In this document: positions 49,817 through 63,507 of the stretch, piece by piece | How the letters are laid out: the number at the start of each line of letters is the position of its first letter | Position numbering within the stretch: position 1 is the first letter of the stretch | Assembly (NCBI GenBank): GCA_035236585.1 | Contig: CP141127.1 | Span: 64,151,495 to 64,215,494 of the forward strand | Length of the DNA: 64,000 bases | Source: Warburgia ugandensis | Taxonomy: Eukaryota; Streptophyta; Magnoliopsida; Canellales; Canellaceae | Reading direction: 5' to 3' | The notes under the pieces: model-generated | Database searches by the model: none | What the model was told of the DNA's origin: nothing | The model's input: only the letters and a program-made list of their open reading frames with translations | Position numbers and translations under genes: made by a program

Positions 49817-51740
49817 AATACCCCCAGACTTAGATTTTGCTAGTTCTCGAACAAAACTACAAAATAAAAATCTAAAAATCCTAACTACTTTCTTAAATGT
49901 TGTCATTTGCATTTAGCATATACAGAAAGCCTTTAAAATCCTAAGTTACCGTTAGTGGACAAGTTATAGTCTCATAAGGATTTCTAGAAATGACACCCAT
50001 AAACATTTCAAAAACCATATATGGAAGTTTCTTTTTCTCAAAGAATTTTTTTCTATTTAAGATTCAATAAATTCCTAATTTTAGTATACTAGTGAAAAGG
50101 AACAACAGTTCTTAATTATACCCATATGCTAAAAATATCTCATTACTTCATTAAACATTGAAATATGAGTGTATGATGATAGTCAATATATGCATAATTA
50201 TTGTTCTCTGAATAAAGTATGCTTTGACTTCAAATCTCACATGATATACTTAATACTTAGAAAGAAGTCTCGCAAAAGTAGATTACACTCTCTTAAATAT
50301 GTGAGTAGAATAATGTTCAACAAAGCCAAATTCTCACATATTTTCATACCAAGAATGATAACTTAAAAAAATAAGAAATGGTCTCATGGAAAGGATATCT
50401 CTATTGAAGAATTTGTTATACTCTACCATACTCTCTATTCATCCATAACCATATCCAAGCCATACTTCTAATAAGATCAACTTAGGACTTTTAATTGGAT
50501 GAAAAATAGGCTTCCAACCTGGCTATCAAAAGAATGGGTATAAGGCTATATAAGGGTGTTTTGAAAAATATGTAAAGGTCTTCCACTAGTGTATTCACAA
50601 TTTTATTTTCTACCAATAAGAGTGACTATTTCTCTTTTTCATTGGCTATCTTTTTTTATTTGCTTCTTTTTCCTTGACTTTTAGTATAACCATTCTTTGA
50701 ATTTTTCTCTTTTCCTCCATTATTGGATGTTCATCTCTTGACTTGTATTACTTATACTTTTATCAAGATAATTCTTCAACCATCTCTACATATGTCCAAA
50801 ACAAACTAGGTAATGGATATATTATTAGGTTTGAATATGGGTAAGGGTGAATTAGTTGGCAAGAAAAGCTAACTAATGAAAAATGGAATAGGGCGGGCTT
50901 AAAGTTACGGTTTAACAAAGATAACCTCTCTTATTTCCTAGGTTTCATATGACTTAAAAATGGTCATAAACTCAAGAGATATATGGTATAATATTTAATA
51001 TTATTTATTAATAGTTGACCAAGATGAAGAATAATGAGACCAATTAGGAATTAATGTTTGTTGAATAAAACTTGGAATTTATGTATAACCTTCAAAAGGA
51101 AAGAATGGCTCTAATCTCACATGGGTTACAAGACTCCACTAATCTTCTTTAGGATCTTTGAGTTATACTTACTCTTCAACTTAAACTATATATATGGCTA
51201 TTTTGTGCAATGAATATTCTATGTTTAATTTTCATGAAAAACTTTAGAAAAAGAGTAAAATAGTAAACTGATTGTATGCACATCTACTAATAAGCTAAAG
51301 TCGAATGGATAACACTAAATTGTTGAAAATTTTGAATTCTCATCCATGTAAAGGGACTCACCACAAAAACCTAAAAAATAAATAAATAAAAATTATTTTC
51401 TTATTTATTTATTTAAAACTTCAAAAAGACTAAAAAACCCTATGAAAATCTAGCTTTGAACACATCAACTTTGGAAATATCCCACCCCTAGAATTAAATT
51501 AAACATTGTTCTCATTATTTAGAACTCTAATTATGGACAAGTGAAATAATAAAGCTAAGAGATGAGAATAAGGAGAATTGTACCTATGTGGTGATGATAA
51601 TGTACTAATCTCATGATGTGAATAAGCTTATGCAAAATAATGTACAATGATGCTAATGCATATCCAAATGCAAACTATATGAACTAACTTAATAATATGC
51701 AACAAATATGCAGTAGAATCAATCTTGATAAAAAGGATCA
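49817..51740 (-). mobile_element. 3' untranslated region of element D
   Basis: AT-rich, 1.9 kb, no gene. The segment at 50,480-50,640 and the segment at 51,060-51,200 recur in element C (16,540-16,690 and 17,090-17,230). The open frame at 50,169-50,366 is chance. Confidence 0.6.
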
Positions 51741-51754
51741 ATGAGATGGATTTC

Positions 51755-52671
51755 CTACCCCCCCCTAAGGTTTCTAAACTTTAAGAAAGGTTTTATTCTT
51801 TGACCATTGACCTTGGAAACAACTCCATTTTTCTCAATTTCTACAACCCAATGAGGGTAAACAATACAGACAATGAAAGGGCCAGTCCATTGAGATCTTA
51901 ATTTACCAAGAAAAAGATGCAATCTATAATTATACAAAAGGACCTTTTGACTCGGTATGAAGGATTTTTGCAAAATATGTCTATCATGAACTGCCGTCAT
52001 ATGATCCTTGTATTGTGTTGCATAATCGTATGCATCTCTCTTAATTTTCTCCAACTCTAGGAGTTATAGCTTCCTGGGGTACGTATCTTGTCTAAGTCAT
52101 AGTTGAGTTGTTTCATTGCCCAGTAAGCTTTATGTTCTAACTCAACTGGAAAATGACATGTTTTTCCTTAAACTAGATGGTAGGGTGAAATTCCAATGGG
52201 AGTCTTGAACATAGTACGATAAGCCCATAGTGCATCACTAAGCTATAAGGACCAATCCTTCTGACTAGAATTTACCATTATTGTCAGTATGTGCTTAATC
52301 TCCTTATTGGACACCTCTACTTGTCCACTAGTTTGTGGATGGTAGGACATTGCAACTCTATGGGTTACTCCATATCATTTCAATAATGATTCAAACACCC
52401 AGTTGTAAAAATATTTTCCACTATCACTAATAATAGCATATGGAGTACCAAATCATGCAAAAAGATTATCTTTTAAAAATTGGACCACCACCATGTGGTC
52501 ATTTGTTTTACACAGGATAGCTTCTACCCACTTGGACACATAGCGTACTCTAGCAAGAGTGTTTAAATTTCCAAAGGAGTTAGGAAAAAGTGCCATGAAA
52601 TCGATACCCCAGACATAAATAAGTTTAACAATTAAGATTGTATTTAAGGGCATCATATTCCTACGTCCCAT
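51755..52671 (-). pseudogene. Integrase region of element D
   Basis: The 52,453-52,671 frame has VWGIDFMALFPNSFGN and YVSKWVEAILCKTNDHMVV, the DDE core around the first two acidic residues. The 51,755-52,054 frame has VLLYNYRLHLFLGKLRSQWTG and KVNGQRIKPFLKF, the C-terminal tail. Fossil. Confidence 0.85.
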
Positions 52672-53099
52672 TGCTTTCTATCTTTTAACAACAGTTAGAT
52701 GTAATATAATAAGCATGAAAATACTTGAAAATGTCTTTCTTGCATTGAAATGGCCTCTACTTACAAGATCATGGAAAAAGAGATGATATTTTGTTGGTCA
52801 CTATTAGGAACACATGTCCTAAGGATCTGGTCAGGATGGAACTTAAATAAATATGGATCATCCTATAAAAAGTACTTAACCTCAGCTAACAATTTTGGCC
52901 TATCTTATTTTGACAAATGTGATGATATCTAATTAGTAATGAGATATTTGACAATATCTGCAAACCATAGGAACTGAGAAACGTGCAATAATTGCTCATT
53001 TGGAAAAGATTCGATAATGGGCACTGACTCACAATTAGATTCCATTATTAGTATGGATATATGATCTACTTCAATATTTTGGAACTTTTCTTATCCCAA

Positions 53100-54640
53100 A
53101 TTTCAATGTCAAACTCCTATAGCAGTAATATCTATTAGATTAATCTAGGTTTAGCATCTTTCTTGGATAGAAGATACTTCAAAGTAGCATGATTAGAATA
53201 GATAATCACCTTAAATCCTAAAAGGTAAGATCTAAATTTATCCAGTGCAAACACAACTATCGACAACTCTTTTTTCATGATGGAATAATTGAGTTGAGCA
53301 TCATTAGAGGTCTTACTAGCATAGTAGATTATATGGGGCAAGTTTACAATACACTATCCCAAAACAGAACTAACCAAGTAATCTGAAGCGTCCAACATTA
53401 TTTCAAATGGTACACTCCAATCCAATGGTCAAATGATAGGCACAGAAGTAAGTTCATACTTTAGGCATTCAAATGCTTTCATAAATGTTCATCAAAGTCA
53501 AAAGATGACTCCTTTGCATGTAAATTACAAAGGGGTTTAGACTAAAATCTTTGATGAATCTACAATAAAATCCAGCATGCCCTAAGAATGATTGAATCTC
53601 TTTCACAATCCTAGGTAGTGGAAGATTAGAGATGAGATTTACTTTTACTTTATCAACCTCAATTTCATTTTAAAGATATTATGTGCAATAGCACCATACC
53701 ACTTTTCACCATAAAATGAATTTTTCCAATTGAGTACTAGGTTCTTTTCTTGGCAACTAGCTAACACAAAAGCTAGGTTGGCCCTACACACATCGAAAGA
53801 TGATCTAAACATTGAAAAATCATCCATATACACCTCTAGAAAATTCTTTACCATGTCAGAGAAGATATTCATCATACACCCCTGAAAAGTAGAAGGTGCA
53901 TTGCATAACCTAAACAAACATGTAACAGTAGGGAAAGTTCCAAAAGGACAAGTAAGGCTAGTATTCTCTTAGTGCTTTGGTGCTATTAGAGTTTCGTTAT
54001 GGCTAGAATATCTATCAAGAAAACAATTGATGATTGGCTAACCTTTCTAGTATTTGGTCAACAAAAGGAAGAGGAAAGTGGTCTTTCCTCATGACCAAGT
54101 TCAATGTTTTGGTCAATACAAATTCTTTGCCCAATGGTCATGTGAGTGGTGACTAACTAGTTGTCATCATTTCTGACTACTGCGACACTAAACTTCTTAG
54201 GTACAATCTTAAACTAGATTGACCCAAGAGCTGTTAGACATGGGGTATATAATATCAACATCTAACAATTTCAACACCTCTGCCCTTACAACTTCCTTCA
54301 TATCAGGGTTAAGCTGTCTTTGCATTTTCCTAGAAGGTTTGGTAATTTTCTCAAGATAATGCATGCAAATGATTGGGCTTATACCTTTTATGTCTGCTAT
54401 TGACTACCCAAGAGCTATTTTATGTTTTTAAAGAATAGCAAGTAATTTACCCTCTTATTCCTTATTAAGATTAGAGGCTATAATAATAGGTAGGCTTTCA
54501 GATGGATCTAAAAAGGCATACTTCAAACTTTTAGGTAAAGTTTTTAGGTCTAATTGAGGTGGTTTCATAATAGATGGAACATCAATGGAGTCATGAAGAG
54601 TAAGGGGCTCATCTTATGCTTTCCAATTAGGAATTTTTAG
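53100..54640 (-). pseudogene. RNase H and reverse transcriptase region of element D
   Basis: The 53,135-53,341 frame has [18 protein letters not shown], then [20 protein letters not shown], the RNase H core of Athila/Tat elements. The 53,645-53,917 frame has MFRLCNAPSTFQGCMMNIF, then LEVYMDDFSMF with the RT YMDD motif intact. The N-terminal RT part, to about 54,640, is degraded. Fossil. Confidence 0.85.
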
Positions 54641-54647
54641 TGGTGAT

Positions 54648-57341
54648 TGATAAGTAGATAATTTTTCATAAAAACTACCTAATTAGTATCTATATGTTAT
54701 AACTTATAGCATTAAATTAGGATTTTTAGACCAAAATTCATAACACATGCATTCTTGACCTAATGAAGCAAAAGTTTGTTATATTGTAAGTCTAAAAGAT
54801 AGTCCAAGGTAATTATGTAATTTATCATATTTTTCTAAAATTTAATTAGGATTTTCACTTTTTGTAAGAATTAAGATGTTGATCCAATGGCCGAGATCGA
54901 TCGAGATGAAATTGAAGATCAAGATCAAAAGATCGAGTCAAAGCTTTAAATTTATCACTTCAACATGAGATAAAGGGAAAGATTATCTTAAGAACCAGTA
55001 ATGGATATGATTAAAGGAGCTAAAGATGGCCAAAGTTGGTCCATGAAGTGAGCAACGCATTCCCACGACCTTTGCATGAAAGCCTTTTAAGCCACCTTAG
55101 CCATATAAGCCATGAAAGAAGTTGGTAAGCTAAGGAATTCAATACAAACTACACAAGCCACTCAAGTTGAGGGTTGAAGCCAAGAAAACAAGCCAAAGAA
55201 ACTTCCTAAGCTAGCCATGAGCTTAGCCAATGAAGCCTTCAAAGCTAGCCATCTAAGCCATCAAGCTAAGCTAAATGAAAGGCTAGGACTGGAGGAGATT
55301 CAAGAGAGTTATCCATGAGTTATTTTGAAGATAATTAAGAAAAAATCTATTAAAATAAGAGGGCATGTGGACCAATGGGATAAGAGCAACCAATTTTTAG
55401 AGTTTTGCTTACTTTTTCCTTAATATCCACCTCACCCTTAAGATTCACTACAAATTTCCAAAACCCTCACTTCTTCCACCTCTTAGGTAACGTCCTAACC
55501 AACCAAGTATCTCCACCTAACACCTATTATCCCTTTCCCATCTCATTCCCACCTACTTTCCTAAAAGATAGGAGTTCAACAACTTTTGGAAGGGGGGAGA
55601 CTCCCCTTCCTAAAAAGGTGGCGTCTCCCACATAACTGCCCTCCCTTAAGTCGACCCTCCTCCACCCACTTTCCTAATTGAGGTCTACCCTCTTTCCCCC
55701 ATCCTAGCCCTTCAATTTGATCTTTTTTAATTCCCACCACACCTTAATACTAGGTTATCCTAGGAAAAATAGGACAACCATTATAAAATCAGCCCAAAAC
55801 CCAATCAAAAGGACTTTTTTTCTCCATTGTAAAAGGACACCTCCGTTAGGAAGGAGATGTCCACTTCATTCAAGCCTCTTGTAATCTTGTTGCTTGATAT
55901 TTTGTGATTCTTTTTGGTGCTACTACAAACTTCCAAGGTCCATACTTCTTCTTCAAGTGTTCAACCTAGGATTTGTACAGTTTTGATTCATCTTTAAAGG
56001 TTGGTTAGCCTTTGCTGGAATTTCTTCTTTTCATGCCATAATTTGATTTGTTTTCCCTTAGTTTTTCTTGATTTTAAACTAAGATTCAAGTCTGGTTTTC
56101 CCTTGGAGTGACAGTCAAGGGAAGTCATCTTGAATCTATTTTTGTTCCTTGGCTTCCATTGCATCTTATTTCTCTTTTAGCCCTCTTGAATTTCCAGATT
56201 TGATTGCTTAAGTTCCATTGATTGTTGCCTTAAATTTGCATAGGAATTTTCTTTGATTTCAAGCATGCTTATTCATTATTGAATGTGGAACAATTAAATA
56301 AGGGTTTAGCTTGTAATTGATGAGTGATTTAGATTAAGTGAACATCATTGTAATAGCATTTAATTTTTAGATTTGGGTTACATGTGTGGAATGTTATGTT
56401 GATGACTTTTTAGATGTGATTTAATGAGATTAGTGGAATTTTCAATTCATGTTTATGTCTAGCAATAAGTTAAATTTGTTGTTGAATGTTTGAATGCATT
56501 ATAAGTGATTAATTCCATGTTTTACATGTTATAGTCATTGAATGTTTCAATCACATTACTTCTAGAATTTCTTGCATGAATGGTGTATGTCAATTTTCAG
56601 CATTATACAATCTTATTCACTTCACTTTTCAAGAGGCCAATTAAATTGTTAGATAGCTTAGTTAATGTTAGAAGTACAATTGCATGCTTAGCTTTTCAAT
56701 AGAGTTGATTAAATCCAGTCCTATCCAATGAATCATGCATACCATTCTATGATTACATGTATGTTAATTGGGTAGTTTTCATTTCATTGCTATTAGTAAT
56801 TGCTTTCATTTATTTTTCTAGTTTGATTCCATTAGTTTGTCTCTTAGTTAGTCGAAAGGTAATCAAATTTGTCTTATTTGTTAAAATAGTTGATTTGGTT
56901 GATTACTTTTATTAGTTTTGTATAATTAGGAAAGTAGTTTGTTAATGCATGCTTCCATTAGGTTAGTTGTTAATTTCATGTTAGGAAAGGTAGTTTAGGA
57001 AAGTTTCTAAAGTTCATTTTAGGAAAGTTATAAAATTAGAAGTTTTTAATTTAGAAAATTTTTAATTTTAGAAAGTGCATGTTTTAGGAAAGTCTTCCAT
57101 TTAGCATGTTTCTTATTTTTGTTTAGTCTTTATTTCTTGCTTTTACTTAGTTTCTAATTTCATGTTTTAATTATCATTCTTAATTTAAGTTAAAAAAAAT
57201 TATTTGAATTTTGGCTAGGTTAGATAGTTTAAAGTAGGAACCACTAGCATCACAATAATTCACTCTTCATGGGGATTGAGCTCGCTTGCATGAGAATACT
57301 ACTTTGATTTATGCACTTACGAGTTTAAATAAAAAACAACA
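54648..57341 (+). repeat. Solo LTR of the A family inside element D (about 2.7 kb)
   Basis: Reverse-complement relative of the LTR at 4,448-7,170 over its whole length. It starts tgataagtag and ends aaaaaacaaca (TG...CA). It lies between the RT and protease of D, which are otherwise contiguous. Flanking pentamers gtgat (54,643) and atgat (57,342) differ at one base and fit a decayed target-site duplication. No internal region is present, hence solo. The motif 'ttaggaaagt' is repeated at about 56,985-57,110. Small frames such as 55,405-55,635 are not genes. Confidence 0.75.
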
Positions 57342-57880
57342 ATGATGCAGACTCAAGAAGTGCCACAAGTGGATCAGAGTTGGAGGATGTGAGGAATGTA
57401 TCATGAACAAGACTCTCAATCATATTTATCTTAAAATAATCAATAGAGTTGAGATGTTGTCCTGGATTAAAGACATTGAGCTTAATCTTCATAATACCAA
57501 AGGATAATTTCATGATTCCATTCCTACAATTTATGATTTTGTGATGACATGGATCTGACTACCAAAATTAGCTACAGGTTGGGTATTTAGAATAAGAAAG
57601 TCCACAGGGAATAAAAACTTGTCAACCTACACTAGTGCATCCTCAACCAAACCACGTGGGATTTTTACTAGCTGATTTGCTGATTTTAGTGTGGTGGTAG
57701 TCATTTTCATCTCACCTAATCTTAGTTGCACATAGATGGAGTACGGCAATAACACTAGCCCTTAGGTTAAGTAATGCCTCATCAGTGGTGTGTTCCCCCA
57801 TGACACATAATATTAGGGTACATTTAGGATCTCTATACTTTGGAATTGTGTTGTGTTGGATGATTGAACTTACCTACTTA
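57342..57880 (-). pseudogene. Aspartic protease region of element D
   Basis: The 57,325-57,513 frame has MKLSFGIMKIKLNVFN and SSNSDPLVALLE, homologous to the post-protease segment in B and C. The upstream retropepsin part, to about 57,880, is degraded. It abuts the solo LTR on the left. Fossil. Confidence 0.7.
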
Positions 57881-59450
57881 GAGAGAAAAGCTTTCTTTTA
57901 CATATTCAGCTTTCGCTTCTGTGTGCAAATATTTTTTAACAACTTAGCATAAGAGGGTATCTCCTTGATGGTATTGAGTAATAAGATATTTATATTGACT
58001 TGCTTTAAAATATCCATATCTCATAGAAATTTGTGCCCTTCTTTGCCATGTTGAGATGTTGAGGATAAGGAGCCTTGGGCATTTATCATGCTTCAAGAAG
58101 AGGTCCAGGAGAACTAGGGGATGGTTGAGTTTGCTCATTACCCTTCTTTAGTTTTATAAGCTTCTCTATTTCCTCATTGGCCCATCTATTTATCTTTTGC
58201 TTACCACTTATGAGGGTGGAGATCAATATGGCCCGCACATGAAATTGTTGATCTTTAAATGATGCAGCAATCTCTAACAGTCCCTTGGGGTTTGGACTGG
58301 GTTGACTAGGAAATTTTCCTCTTTCTCCCTCAATCAATGTAGTAAAAAGCTGAGCCATTTTATATTCCAACTTAGTAATAGAACATGCTTTATTTTATTG
58401 GAACTGTAATGAATTTTGCATAAACAAATTAAGGGTCTCCTCAATAGATGGTTTCCTTGGTTGTTATGAAAACTGCTAAGGATTTTGATGCTGGTAAGGA
58501 ATTATGGAGCAAGGAAAAGGTTGTGAATGGGTTAGTGGTCCCCCATGATGGTTATTCTTTGAACATGAAAATTTTGGATGCCTAGCCCATCCTAGATTAC
58601 AGATCTCAGTATAAGGATTATTGTTTCTAGTATATCTAAAGGCATTTGTTACATTCACTTGCTCTAAGAAATATTTAGGAAAAGTAGACCCTAATGGACA
58701 AGGAGTAGTGGTATGTGATGAATAGAAGTTCTATTAGCCATTAAAGCTTCTAATTGATGTGACAGATTATCTATCTTGTCAACTTTGTAGACCAACATGT
58801 CTATTTTACTATACAAATATGGAGTTACCATTATGTCATACAAAACAATCTTTCTTCTAAGGCTGGGAATTCTTAGATAAAGTTTTGAAGAAATTCTAGG
58901 CCTCCGCAACCCTCTTAGTCATGAAGGCCTGCCACTAGTGGCATTTATCATAGGTCAATTCTATAGTATCAGACATTAGTAGAAATGCTAAATATGTTGC
59001 TATTTTTTAAAATCATGTTGGGGACACTTAAGTAAAAGATCCTTCCACCATTCCCAACTTTCATAAAGATGCTCAGCCTCTTTCTATTGAAAGTTAATGA
59101 TTTCTCTCATGAGGGCTTTGGTTTGTGGACAAGGAAAAATTTGTTCAGGAATTTCTTGAACAATTGTTGTAGATGAATTGAATTATCAGAGAAGTTGTTG
59201 TATTTGATAGTTGCACAGATGTCAAGGATTTCCTTAATATGATGATATGGGTTCTCCTTATCTAGACTATAAAATATTGGTGGAAGTTAGATCACCCTCA
59301 ATTTTAACTCAAAATGATATGCAATAGTTGCAAGTAATACAATACATGAAGGGGAGTTAAATTGGATCGGAATAGAATAGTCCCTAAGAAGCTTGACTTC
59401 CACTACTTCGTCTACCATGTATGTTGGAGGTTAATTAGATCTGCTTAATT
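57880..59450 (-). pseudogene. gag region of element D
   Basis: The 58,476-58,658 frame contains NNNPYTEICNLGWARHPKFS, the conserved segment between gag and protease in Athila/Tat elements. The frames at 57,944-58,370 carry the pre-protease part (MAQLFTTLIEGERGKFPSQP and EIEKLIKLKKGNEQ). Sequence at 58,930-59,450 is the degraded gag core. Fossil. Confidence 0.7.
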
Positions 59451-59988
59451 TCTTAACCCTCGCCTTGCGGTCCTTTCGATCTTAAGATTTAATTATGCTA
59501 AACTTAGATTCAATGATCGACACCAAAAAATTGGTACAATGGACTCAAATTTGTATACAACAAAAACAAGTCAATTGTATACAATGAAATGTGCCTTTTT
59601 CAAACTAAACTAAGAAACCTAAGCTAAATGATGCATCCTATATGCAAATGATGTGCAATCAAAGGACACACAATAATTCAAAACATAAAAGCAAACAAGT
59701 TCAAAGTATTTTATTTTTCTTTATTCTCTCTTGGTAGTAGCTTTTAGATTATTACTAACCTAATTTCCTCCTCTCTTTCAGACTTGTTTTATTGCTTACC
59801 AGTTAGACCCTTACTTAATCAACCACTTCACACTCTCATTAGTTGGCTATAGGTAATCCGATTCATTGAATGACAGTGCTGGTCATTTAAATACCAATGT
59901 ACTTTATTACCTTGAGGCTACTAGAGTGAGAGTAACTTGCTTCTTTTCAAGAGGATCCTATAAGCTCAGAAGCTTCTCTAAGTCTCTT
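59450..59988 (-). mobile_element. Leader of element D
   Basis: Untranslated. 'gtatacaaca' and following bases near 59,555-59,640 match element A near 3,270-3,400, and the stretch at 59,800-59,970 matches C near 25,920-26,090. The primer site and 5' LTR are not visible, because the sequence changes to E3 at about 59,989. Confidence 0.55.
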
Positions 59989-62900
59989 TGGAAGGTTTTA
60001 ACCCTAAAAATCACTTAATTATCACTAATTAGGGTTAATTCTACTATTTTACAAGTCCATGGTATAAATGAAAAAAATGAGAAATGACTACTTTATCTGT
60101 GAAAGAGCAATTTTGTAAACCAAGTTACATTGAGGAGCCATACATGCTAAATAAAGTCCTGGATATTCAAAAAAATGATTGTGTATCACTGTCAAAGTCA
60201 AAAGTGAAAAAGTGGCAAATTCCCATGCATAAGGGCATGCGTACATGTCACCACCTTTTAAAGCTTATAAAATAAGCTCAATTCACATACATTGGAATCA
60301 TATACAATGAAAGCTTCTCAACAATAAAAGAAGAATGGAACCACATGAAGACTTTTCACTTATTTTCTCTCTCCTACTCAACAAAGGGATGAAGAATCAA
60401 CCAATGAGTGGATGCCTTATCCACATAAGATATTGAAGAACAATTGATCCACATGAGCATATGAAGATTTACAAGAATCAAGGCCATTCATCCTAAGGAA
60501 ATCTAATCCAATGGTGGAGAAGAAATGAAGTTTAAAGAAGGTTTACATCTACAAATGGATCCCAAACATGCAAGTAAGGGTAGGCATGATCCAAGGGCTA
60601 GGAATGCTGTATTGAAAAAGAGCAAAACCCTAGCCATGTTTCCCATGTTAAAAAGTTAGCCTAAAATCCTAAGGAAAGGAAGATCTCAACCATCCAATCT
60701 CATCCAAGGGTTTATATATCTTATGATTTCTAAATCACCCACACATACACATACACATACACACATACCCACACCCATGGGCATTCTATGCCACACCCTC
60801 CTTAGGACTTTTCTAATTGTGAAAAACATTAGATCTTCCCTCCAATTTTCCATTTCTTTCATTCTTTTTTCTCCCAATTTCTTTTCCTTCTTTTTACATT
60901 ATTTCCCCTTTTTATTTGCTCCCATTTTCCACCCCCACTTTCCTCTAATGAAAATCATGCCCCCTCCACCTCCACCTCCACCTCCAACAGCTACTTTCTA
61001 ATTTGATTTCACTTCCTTCCTTCACTTCGAAGTCACATCCTTAGTTTTCCTTCCTAATTCTTTCTTTTTCCTACTTATTCCCTTCTTTCCTTAGGATTTC
61101 TTATTCCTTTCCCTTTCCCTTCCCATCGTATTTCTTCCATTCTCATCTTCCATTCCTATATTTGAATTCCACTCCCTCCATCTAGCCCTTGCTTGGTTCC
61201 TAATTAAAATGGATTGATCTCTACCTTGAATTTCCTTAATCCTTATGCTAGAAATATAAAAACAAAGGAGTTGTGAATAGGGTTATTATCTTTCAACTTT
61301 CCCTTGAGTGCACAACTAAATCAAAGGAGAAATAGAGAGAGGAAGATCACCTTACCCAAGCTCCCTTTAAGCTTTCAGGATCTAATTCCTTGGAGATAAA
61401 GGTAGGGTCTCAATGTAATCTAGCTTATTTTTGCTATATTTTTGTTTCTTTCTTTACCACCTTCTATCTTTTTAATTCTCCTTCTTCGAGCATGCGTTCA
61501 TCTATGTTTTGCTTATTTAGATTGCTAACATAGTTACATGCATCATCCTTCATGTTACTTAGATTTGCATGCACGAATTAGTTGTAATTTTCCTTAGTTT
61601 TGCATAGTAATTTCTCATCTTTACTTACTTTGTAATTCATGTTTTGCATGGAAATTCCTTCCATCATAGATTAGTATAGATACATACCATATCTCCATCC
61701 CATTAGGGTTTACAAGCATTCAAGCATAAGGATTTCAACTCATTCCACCAACTTATGGTGGATGTGTCTTTTTCATATTCACTTACATGGCATCTTTAAT
61801 AGCTTGCATAGGTTACATTCATGGTAGATTTGCATGATAATTTTGTTTCCTTAGGTTAGGTTTGCTTTGTAGATCTAGGTTGTGGCATACTTTCCCATTT
61901 AGCTTGCTTAGTTTCCATGTTTTTAAGCACTTTTCTATTTTAGAAGCAGGTAGTTTCTAATTTTAGAGTCCATGCTTAGATCTTAGATTTCCTTGCTTTG
62001 TAGTTTTAGAAACTTTCTAATTTGCTTTCTATTCATCTTAGGAATCTAAGATTAGTTTAAATCCATTTTAGAAAGTATTTTCATGATAGATTTTTAGATC
62101 TAGCACTTTCTTAGTTTAGAAGTAGCTTTTTCCTATCTTAGAAACACATATTTGACTTCCTATTTCCCATTGCTTGCCTTTGTGGATTAGTTTAGAAACT
62201 TCATGCGTATTAGATTCTTAGACTTAGGAAGCACTTTTATTTTAGAAATTCATGCATATCATAGTTTATTCATGTATTTTAGTTGCATGTAGTGTAAGCA
62301 TTATACTTTCAATTTAAGATACAAACACTTTCTAAATTGCACACATGGAACATTCCATGCTAGATTTGCATGCATCTCACTTTATTTCTTATTCCAATCT
62401 CACTTTCCTTCACTCACAAACTCTTTCCATGTTTCCTTATCTTTCCACTTTCTAATTCCATATACTTTCCATGCACACACCCACTTTCTAATTTTAGATC
62501 TCATGCATATTTCATTTTAGTTAGTTCATGCATCATTCCTCTTTCACTCCTAATTTCTTTTTTATGGAGTTGGATAGGAAAACGAAAGGATTTTTAGAAA
62601 TAAGGAAACTTTTTGATTTCTTAATTAAGGTTAAGGGAAACACGCAAACCCATCAATAAGTCACCTAGGTTCCTAGCTAAAAAATTTATGTTGGAGGGCA
62701 GGAATACACCATGTACCTAGTTATTGCTTTATATCCTAAGGCTAGGAATGGGAGAGTCCTAAAACATGGACAATTGTCACCAATTTGTTTTCTTTACTTA
62801 TACTTCATGTTTAAGGAAGGAAACCTCCTCTATGGTTAAACTTCTTTAAAGATAATTAACATGTAATCCCCTCTTTATCTAAACTCTCTAAAGTTATCCT

Positions 62901-63507
62901 CTTTCTTTTAAGAATTTTTGTCTTAGGAAAAATGCAATAACCTTTTTATTTCATTTTCCATCATTCTTCTTTCTCTATTGGGTGGTAATTGTTTAGGAAA
63001 AGTGTTAGGAATCATCATTCCTTAGTTGCCCTAATACATAATTCCTGAGGATCAATGGTTGGGATTTGTCGGTTTGTGGCATATTGGGATAATGAGGATG
63101 AAAATCTTGGTGGTAATTTAGTGTATTTGGGGTTGAAGAGAAGTGTACAAGCTCCTGTTGAGTGACACAACATGATGGTCCTACAATGGAATTCAAGCCT
63201 GGATTTGACAGACATGTACTTTCTTTCTTTTCCTTGCTTATGCAACAAATCCTTATAATTTCACCATTAGTAAAATTGTTCTTTTTCCTTTATTTTTAGA
63301 TAATTTGTTCTTTACATTCCTTTCCTAGTTAATGGTAGTTTTAGAAAGTTAATTTAATTGTTAGTTAGTTATAATCCTAGATAGTTTCCTTAGTTGTAAT
63401 TTTAGAAAGTTTTATTTTCTAGGTAATGGTAATTTTAGGAAGTTTCCTTTTCTATTAATTGTAGTTTTAAAATGTTTTCTAGTTTAATTTATTGCTTATT
63501 TAGATAT
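59989..63507 (+). repeat. LTR E3 (D family, plus orientation)
   Basis: The first part ('cactaattagggttaattct') corresponds to the beginning of F and E2. From 60,510 it matches E1, and 63,050-63,200 matches E1 and E2. A short CA-rich array (60,738-60,772) lies inside, and 'tttagaaactttctaa'-type motifs fill 61,930-62,240. The U5 end is interrupted by the CACTA element at 63,508. No genes; the open frames at 60,084-60,275, 60,723-61,001 and 62,370-62,597 are low-complexity chance. Confidence 0.65.

Larger units (their letters stand above)
49817..59988 (-). mobile_element. Element D: Athila/Tat-like Ty3/gypsy, split by a solo LTR
   Basis: Minus-strand interior: 3' untranslated region (49,817-51,740), integrase, RNase H/RT, [plus-strand solo LTR 54,648-57,341], protease, gag, leader. 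The 3' LTR is F. The 5' LTR is not seen, because LTR E3 in opposite orientation begins at about 59,989. Old and broken. Confidence 0.85.

Noticed and set aside
60723-61001. His/Thr and Pro-rich 92-codon frame
   Set aside because: Arises from the CA-rich array and ccacct repeats in LTR E3.
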